From assembly GCA_963582255.1 (NCBI GenBank), contig CAUZRD010000011.1, forward strand, positions 1 through 27,441: a stretch of DNA of 27,441 nt, written 5' to 3'. Below are positions 25,043-27,441 of this stretch, piece by piece (the stretch's first letter is position 1; each line of letters opens with the position of its first letter). The notes under the pieces were generated by a model. It made no database searches, was not told where the DNA came from, and saw nothing but the letters and a program-made list of their open reading frames with translations. Both the position numbers and the translations under genes were made by a program. Source of the DNA: CAUZRD01 sp963582255 (GTDB lineage Bacteria > Pseudomonadota > Alphaproteobacteria > Rhizobiales > TMED25).

Positions 25043-26392
25043 TTATCCGGTTGATCCGCGTGTCAACCGAGCTACGGCACGGTCTCGGCCGATAAAAGGC
25101 AGAAACATCGCAAGCTCTGGTCCTCTCGCCCGTCCTGTCAGCGCCAGGCGAAGCGGAGCAAACAGGCGCCTTCCAGTTCGCTTAGTCTGATCCGACACCG
25201 CGCTAGTCCATGCCCGCCATGTGCCGCTATCCCAGGGTTCTTCCGGCAACAGCACAGCAGCCTCCGCACAATATTCAGCCTCAGCATCATCCATCATCGG
25301 ATCAATCTTATCAGTAGCAACTCGCCACCAATCAGCCGCATCAGCAATACGCGGGCAATTATTGCGCACAGCCAACCAAAATGGCTTACCACCCCCGATC
25401 TCTAGTTTTTCCAGCTGATTGGCGACATCCGTATAGTCACGTGATTGCAATAGCTTCCCATTAAGTGAAACCAATTCCTCGACATCAAAACGCGCCGGAG
25501 CACGCGACAACTTGGAAAGATCAAAGAGTTCAACCAGCTCATCACCAGATTGAAAGGGTGCCACCGCCTGGGACGACCCAATAGTTGAAACAAGACTGAG
25601 AACCGACATGGGTTCAAGTCCGTCTTCACGGAAGTCACGCACAGATTGAGCTCCTAAGCGCTTTGAAAGACGGCTGCCATCGGCCGCAACCAGAAGACTG
25701 TGATGAGCAAAATCTGGTGGCTCGGCATCCAAAGCTCGGAATAGCTGGATTTGCGCTGCTGTGTTTGCAACATGATCTTCGCCACGGATGACATCCGTAA
25801 TACCAAAGTCGATATCATCGATCACACTGGGCAGGGTATAGAGATAACTACCATCTCCGCGTATAAGCACCGGATCGGAAAGGCTAGCACAGTCAATTGA
25901 CTGTCCACCACGCACACCATCATTCCAGCTCACTATTTCATGATCCAGAAAAAATCGCCAATGGGGGACCCGTCCTTGATTTTCAAAAGCAGCGCGTTCT
26001 TTGTCACTAAGTGATAATCCCTCACGGTCATAGACAGGCGGCAGGCCCTTTAGCAGCTGGCGCTTACGCTTACGATCAAGTTCCGCATCAGTTTCGTAGC
26101 AAGGATAGAGTTTTCCAACTTGTTGTAATTTTTCAGTCGCGTTTTCATATTCGTTAACACGCCGCGATTGCCGCTCAATACTATCATGTGTGAGTCCAAG
26201 CCAAAGTAGATCTTCAACAATCGCCTCGGCATATTCGGCAGTCGAGCGCGCTGCGTCGGTATCATCGAGGCGTAGCACCATGCGGCCATCACCGGACCTG
26301 GAAAACAGCCAATTCAATACAGCCGTGCGGACATTGCCGATGTGCAAATACCCGGTTGGACTTGGTGCGAAGCGAACGATGACGGATTTCAT
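25043..26392 (-). CDS. gltX: Glutamate--tRNA ligase
   Basis: This 449-residue class I synthetase attaches glutamate to tRNA. The N-terminal catalytic domain has FAPSPTGYLHIGN (8-20) with the HIGH-type box, a Glu-binding region with RLDDTDAARS (41-50) and the second signature SRLSKRLG (240-247, KMSKS type). The helical anticodon-binding domain follows. The length is on the short side of the usual range and resembles one of the two GluRS paralogues that many alphaproteobacteria carry, so whether it charges tRNA-Glu, tRNA-Gln or both is unclear. It starts 15 bases after the nadE stop on the same strand and is probably cotranscribed with it. About 100 bases separate it from the TetR-family gene. 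Confidence 0.93.
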   Translation of the reverse strand: MKSVIVRFAPSPTGYLHIGNVRTAVLNWLFSRSGDGRMVLRLDDTDAARSTAEYAEAIVEDLLWLGLTHDSIERQSRRVNEYENATEKLQQVGKLYPCYETDAELDRKRKRQLLKGLPPVYDREGLSLSDKERAAFENQGRVPHWRFFLDHEIVSWNDGVRGGQSIDCASLSDPVLIRGDGSYLYTLPSVIDDIDFGITDVIRGEDHVANTAAQIQLFRALDAEPPDFAHHSLLVAADGSRLSKRLGAQSVRDFREDGLEPMSVLSLVSTIGSSQAVAPFQSGDELVELFDLSKLSRAPARFDVEELVSLNGKLLQSRDYTDVANQLEKLEIGGGKPFWLAVRNNCPRIADAADWWRVATDKIDPMMDDAEAEYCAEAAVLLPEEPWDSGTWRAWTSAVSDQTKRTGRRLFAPLRLALTGRARGPELAMFLPFIGRDRAVARLTRGSTG

Positions 26393-26407
26393 TGGTTTAT
26401 TTACGGA

Positions 26408-27441
26408 TTACCCCTTGTCACGAAACCTATTTGTGATCGGATAACGCCGATCTCTACCAAAATTCCGCAACGAAATTTTGACTCCTGGAGCTGCCTGCCG
26501 ACGCTTATATTCTGCAATATAGAGCAAATGCTCAATGCGCGCGACTATCTCAAGCTTATGCCCACGCGCAATAATGTCACTGAGCGAGGCCTCTTCCTCT
26601 ACCAATCCGTGCAGTATGTCATCCAGTTGGTCATAGGGCGGCAGGGAATCCTGATCTGTCTGGTCCTCACGCAGCTCCGCGGTCGGTGCTTTTGTGATAA
26701 TACGCTCTGGAATAATGTGACCGCTCGGCCCAAGGCAGCCCTTCGGCAGCAACTGATTTCGTAGTTTGGAAAGCTCATAGACTTCGGTTTTATAGAGGTC
26801 TTTCAGCGGGTTGAATCCTCCAGCCATATCACCATAAAGCGTGGCATAGCCAACCGACATTTCAGACTTGTTGCCGGTCGTGACCAGAAGCTGGCCAAAT
26901 TTATTGGACATTGCCATCAAGATAACGCCGCGGCTGCGCGCTTGAATATTTTCCTCGGTCGCATCCGGTTCAATATCACCGAACAGATCATCCAACGCGG
27001 AGGTGTAGCTGGAAACAATCCCGCTAATCGAGATTTCATCCAGCCTTACACCCAGTGCTGTCGCACATTCAGCGGCATCTTCAAGGCTATCGCGGCTTGT
27101 ATATTGCGATGGTAGCATGACGCAGCGCACTTGATCAGCGCCCAATGCATCAACCGACATAGCTAATGTCAGCGCGGAATCTATCCCGCCGGAAAGGCCT
27201 ACCAATACACCCGGAAAACTATTTTTGATTACATAGTCGCGCAGACCCAGAACGCAGGCGCAATAATTTGCCTGGGCACCATTCACTTCAGCGTCGATCG
27301 GCAGCGGTGCACAGCTCCATCCATCGTCTGAACGGGTCCATTTCGTCACCGCAATCTGTTCCACAAAAGCAGGAAGCTGAACCGGCACTGTGCGGTCAGA
27401 TCCAAGAACGAACGATGCACCATCAAACACGAGTTCATCCT
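26408..27441 (-). CDS. nadE: Glutamine-dependent NAD+ synthetase, C-terminal part (5' end outside window)
   Basis: NadE amidates deamido-NAD in the last step of NAD synthesis. About 343 codons are visible and the frame runs off the right edge. It begins in the end of the N-terminal nitrilase-like glutaminase domain (DELVFDGASFVL), followed by the synthetase domain. That domain has the ATP-pyrophosphatase P-loop LSGGIDSALTLAM, VTTGNKSEMSVGYATLYGDMAGGFNPLKDLYKT split over the usual substrate loops, and a C-terminal tail RRQAAPGVKISLRNFGRDRRYPITNRF. A glutaminase domain means glutamine, not only ammonia, is the nitrogen donor. A GTG at 27430 inside this stretch is not the true start, since the family sequence continues upstream of it. 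Confidence 0.95.
   Translation of the reverse strand, partial: DELVFDGASFVLGSDRTVPVQLPAFVEQIAVTKWTRSDDGWSCAPLPIDAEVNGAQANYCACVLGLRDYVIKNSFPGVLVGLSGGIDSALTLAMSVDALGADQVRCVMLPSQYTSRDSLEDAAECATALGVRLDEISISGIVSSYTSALDDLFGDIEPDATEENIQARSRGVILMAMSNKFGQLLVTTGNKSEMSVGYATLYGDMAGGFNPLKDLYKTEVYELSKLRNQLLPKGCLGPSGHIIPERIITKAPTAELREDQTDQDSLPPYDQLDDILHGLVEEEASLSDIIARGHKLEIVARIEHLLYIAEYKRRQAAPGVKISLRNFGRDRRYPITNRFRDKG

Noticed and set aside
25011..25045. AAGAT-TAGC-ATCTT near the gltX end as a terminator
   Set aside because: The stem is only five AT-rich pairs and its T-rich side faces the plus strand, where no gene ends.
1..27441. CRISPR array, insertion sequence, prophage or defence system
   Set aside because: No regularly spaced repeat series, transposase, integrase or recognisable defence gene was found on either strand.

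Overview
The window reads as chromosomal DNA of an alphaproteobacterium with a moderate, roughly balanced base composition. This is inferred from protein style and gene order: a cysS-cimA pair overlapping by 4 bases, a nadE-gltX pair, an AcrB-type efflux operon, a Lon-B-like protease and a RibB fused to a decayed RibA-like domain. No rRNA, tRNA, insertion sequence, phage gene or CRISPR array was seen. Both edges cut genes: ribB/ribBX at the left and nadE at the right.

Left block (1-4631). A minus-strand pair holds a Lon-family ATP-dependent protease followed by ribB. A class I PLP aminotransferase diverges from it behind a good sigma70-like promoter.

Metabolic block (about 4.6-13.7 kb). A minus-strand unit runs from a D-amino-acid-transaminase-like class IV aminotransferase to a D-2-hydroxyacid dehydrogenase, and then to a decayed third gene. 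That third gene is the Rossmann N-terminus of a 3-hydroxyisobutyrate dehydrogenase-type enzyme, with its ribosome binding site and start codon still visible. Diverging from this unit are the two subunits of a molybdenum hydroxylase, an unassigned protein made of two similar halves that overlaps an AGE-family sugar epimerase/isomerase gene by 19 bases, and a GlcD/D-lactate-dehydrogenase-like flavoenzyme. Together they suggest interconversion of amino acids, 2-oxo acids and 2-hydroxy acids plus a sugar or N-heterocycle oxidation step. The substrate cannot be read from the sequence.

Envelope block (13.8-20.4 kb). This holds a small lipoprotein, a 460-base gene-poor stretch, an RND adaptor-permease operon with no outer-membrane channel gene beside it, and a convergent membrane-anchored protein with two Ig-like domains and a C-terminal LysM domain.

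Right block (20.5-27.4 kb). A LOG-family nucleotide phosphoribohydrolase converges on cysS-cimA. Beyond these are a TetR-family regulator with a possible operator at its start, then gltX and the C-terminal part of glutamine-dependent nadE. These are mostly housekeeping genes.

The least explained parts are the tandem-half protein coupled to the AGE epimerase, the orphan molybdenum hydroxylase and the decayed dehydrogenase. No clear-cut new defence or mobile system was found.
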